DNA from: Bryobacterales bacterium
GTDB taxonomy: Bacteria > Acidobacteriota > Terriglobia > Bryobacterales > Bryobacteraceae
Direction of reading: 5' to 3'
Assembly (NCBI GenBank): GCA_027452065.1
Contig: DAIDHC010000069.1
Coordinates: forward strand, 1-64,000
DNA: 64,000 nucleotides
Under the pieces are notes generated by a model. The model did not search any database and was not told where the DNA came from. It worked only from the letters and a program-made list of their open reading frames with translations. The position numbers and the translations under genes are program-made. Below, piece by piece: positions 62,563-64,000 of the stretch; position 1 is the first letter of the stretch; every line of letters begins with the position of its first letter.

Positions 62563-63189
62563 TCAGGGCGGCGGGACGCGGTTGTGGCGGCGGCGGAAAC
62601 GGCGCAACTTTGCCCGGTTGCCGCAGACCCGCATCTCGCACCATTGGCGGGAGTGGTTCCGGCTGGCGTCGAGAAAGAGCCAGCCGCAGTCATCGCCGGG
62701 GCACCGGCGGAGAGCCGCAACGGCGGGCGAGGCGAGAAAGGAGGCAGCCGATTGGGCCAGCGTCCAGAGGATGCGGTCCGGGGCATCCGGCTTGTCCCAG
62801 GTCCAGACGTAGCCGGCGGGCGAGCCGCCCAGAAGCCTGTGCGAGTGCGCCTCGGCCAGGGCGCGGTTCAGCAGCGCAAGGTCGGCCGGAGGCGGAGTCC
62901 AAGCCCGGATGCGGGCAAGGCAGAGGCGGTAAAGCGCTTCGCGCAGGGCGAGGGCCCGCCGCAACAGGGCTTGGGCCGCCGGCGCTCGGCAGCCGGCGGC
63001 GCGCGCGGCTTCGGGGCCCGTGAGGATGCCGGCGGCCACGGACCAGCGCAGCAGATCGGAAAAGGCGCCGAGTTTCTCGTCGATCACCTCGTAGGCGAAG
63101 CGCCGCCGGGGATGCGTCTCCGGACGCCCGCCCGCGGTATTGATGAAGTCGAGGCAAAGGGCGCCGCCGATAAATTGGAAGCCAGGCAC
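62563..63189 (-). CDS. ABATE/CGNR zinc-finger transcription regulator
   Basis: A 208-aa protein. N-terminal domain (LCLDFINTAGGRPETHPRRRF) is the ABATE ligand-binding-like region. The C-terminal zinc finger RCPGDDCGWLFLDASRNHSRQWCEMRVCGNRAK has the four cysteines and the CGNR motif. Such proteins are stress-linked DNA-binding regulators in actinobacteria and others. It is divergent from the DinB-like gene (58 bp) and precedes the DUF885 operon by 163 bp. Confidence 0.88.
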   Translation of the reverse strand: MPGFQFIGGALCLDFINTAGGRPETHPRRRFAYEVIDEKLGAFSDLLRWSVAAGILTGPEAARAAGCRAPAAQALLRRALALREALYRLCLARIRAWTPPPADLALLNRALAEAHSHRLLGGSPAGYVWTWDKPDAPDRILWTLAQSAASFLASPAVAALRRCPGDDCGWLFLDASRNHSRQWCEMRVCGNRAKLRRFRRRHNRVPPP

Positions 63190-63247
63190 GGTAACCTCTA
63201 TTCTGCCATTGACAGGTTATCCGGCGGCGACTATGATTGAAACCACT

Positions 63248-63742
63248 ATGAGAAGATTTACCGGTTACCTCATCGTATTCCTCGCCGCGGCACTGGCCCG
63301 GAGCCAGGCGCCCCCGGCGACCGCAGCCGCGGTCCTGCAGGAGAACTTCGACTCGGTGAACCGCAAGGTTCTCGCCATGGCCGAGGACTTTCCGGCCGAC
63401 AAATACGGCTACCAGCTCAAGCCCGAGATGCGATCGTTCGGGGCGGTCATCGTTCACATCGCCTCGGGGAACGTCTTCGCGGGCAAGGCGGGCCGCGGCG
63501 AGAAGGCGAACTGGGACGAGCTCGATCCGGGCCGTTACAAAACCAAGGCGGAGTGCGTTGCCCTGCTGAAGAAATCGATCGCCGAAGCCGGCGCGGCAAT
63601 GCGCGCCAACCCGATGGGACCGGGCAAAAACCTCGATCCTTTCCTGTCCGTGCTCCAGCACAGCTCCGAGCATTACGGACTGCTGGTGGCCTACTACCGC
63701 GCCAACGGACTGGTGCCGCCCGAGTCCCGGCCGAAGAAGTAG
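63248..63742 (+). CDS. Exported DinB-like protein
   Basis: A 164-aa protein with a signal peptide (RRFTGYLIVFLAAALARSQA). The mature part is a four-helix bundle of DinB type: metal ligands are suggested by VIVHIASGN and the late HSSEHYGLLVAYYR, where the two His would bind a divalent metal. DinB-family thiol-linked enzymes act on varied substrates, unknown here. Exported members are common in Acidobacteria. A second ATG at 63233 is possible. Confidence 0.75.
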   Translation: MRRFTGYLIVFLAAALARSQAPPATAAAVLQENFDSVNRKVLAMAEDFPADKYGYQLKPEMRSFGAVIVHIASGNVFAGKAGRGEKANWDELDPGRYKTKAECVALLKKSIAEAGAAMRANPMGPGKNLDPFLSVLQHSSEHYGLLVAYYRANGLVPPESRPKK

Positions 63743-63901
63743 CCGCGGCTCGAGGCCGGGAGGCGTTGCGGAGAAGCGGCGTTCCCTCATGCTCCCGGTT
63801 TACCGCGGAGGGGGAAGGCAGCGAGGGAGGGGCGGCGCAAGCGATTGAGGCGAGGCGAGATCGAGGCGGCCGGGCAGTGTGGACCGCTCCGGGGATGCGA
63901 G

Positions 63902-64000
63902 TCAACGCCAGTCGTCGATGACGTAGGTGCCGGGGTGGTTGAAGCCGGCCGCATGGGGGCGATGCATGGCGACGCCCTGCATGGCGGTGCGGTAGCCGCG
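63902..64000 (-). CDS. C-terminal fragment of an unidentified gene
   Basis: The last 32 residues before a TGA at 63902-63904 are open to the window edge and read RGYRTAMQGVAMHRPHAAGF then NHPGTYVIDDWR. The composition is protein-like (alternating polar and aromatic residues), and it ends 159 bp downstream of the convergent DinB-like gene. The family is not identifiable from this piece. Confidence 0.5.
   Translation of the reverse strand, partial: RGYRTAMQGVAMHRPHAAGFNHPGTYVIDDWR

Overview
The window looks like a 64-kb piece of chromosome from a high-GC soil or sediment member of the Acidobacteriota, most likely the Solibacter/Bryobacter lineage. The clues are a secreted protein with the C-terminal domain typical of Solibacter (TIGR03437 type), two very large MacB/FtsX-type permeases of the 'acidobacterial duplicated orphan permease' kind (one with its PadR regulator), a bacillithiol-type deacetylase, and strongly C/G-ending codons. 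This assignment rests on family recognition, not on a search. I recognised no rRNA, tRNA, CRISPR array, transposase or phage gene.

Layout. 0-5 kb: a deiodinase-like redoxin (cut by the window edge), an MBL-fold hydrolase, a TIGR03437 protein, a large unknown protein and a methyltransferase. 5.3-5.6 kb: a degenerate ~81-bp tandem repeat. 5.6-20 kb: a membrane protein, YgfZ, a 1419-aa hybrid histidine kinase with a long exported region of about seven OB-like repeats and a degenerate HPt domain, assimilatory APS reductase, PEP carboxykinase, polyphosphate kinase coupled to a rhodanese, a metalloprotease-TPR protein and an AhpD-like protein. 20-30 kb: a Ser/Thr-kinase gene remnant, a Tat-exported carboxylesterase, malic enzyme-PTA fusion, PfkB-type kinase, rhomboid protease, BshB1-like deacetylase and an ADOP permease. 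30-35 kb: a complete phosphate operon pstS-pstC-pstA-pstB-phoU-phoB without phoR, with 22-bp-period repeats resembling Pho boxes before pstS and before phoB. 35-42 kb: an amidohydrolase, then an envelope-stress-like operon (XRE regulator, NfeD, flotillin, PspA and an overlapping 41-aa membrane microprotein), led by a sigma70-like promoter that overlaps TTGCGAT operator repeats. 42-49 kb: an accessory-looking stretch with relaxed codon use: a HEPN-like protein, an unknown membrane protein, an amino-acid permease, and a pair formed by an anchored protein with two regulatory-like beta domains and an exported WD40 protein. 49-56 kb: two different glucuronidase families (GH115 and GH67) bracketing a CPBP protease, a small membrane protein and a mazEF-like toxin-antitoxin pair. 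56-64 kb: PadR plus ADOP permease, a tightly overlapped DUF885 peptidase-SDR-PIG-L deacetylase operon, a CGNR regulator, a DinB-like protein and a C-terminal gene fragment.

How the genes work together. Phosphate uptake (Pst), its regulator PhoB and polyphosphate synthesis (Ppk1) lie in one neighbourhood. PckA and MaeB both act at the PEP/pyruvate-C4 node. GH115 and GH67 both remove glucuronic acid from xylan, suggesting use of plant glucuronoxylan. The strongest candidates for under-described biology are the XRE-NfeD-flotillin-PspA-microprotein operon with its visible operator, the exported WD40 pair, and the OB-repeat hybrid kinase with a lipobox-like start and a dead HPt domain.
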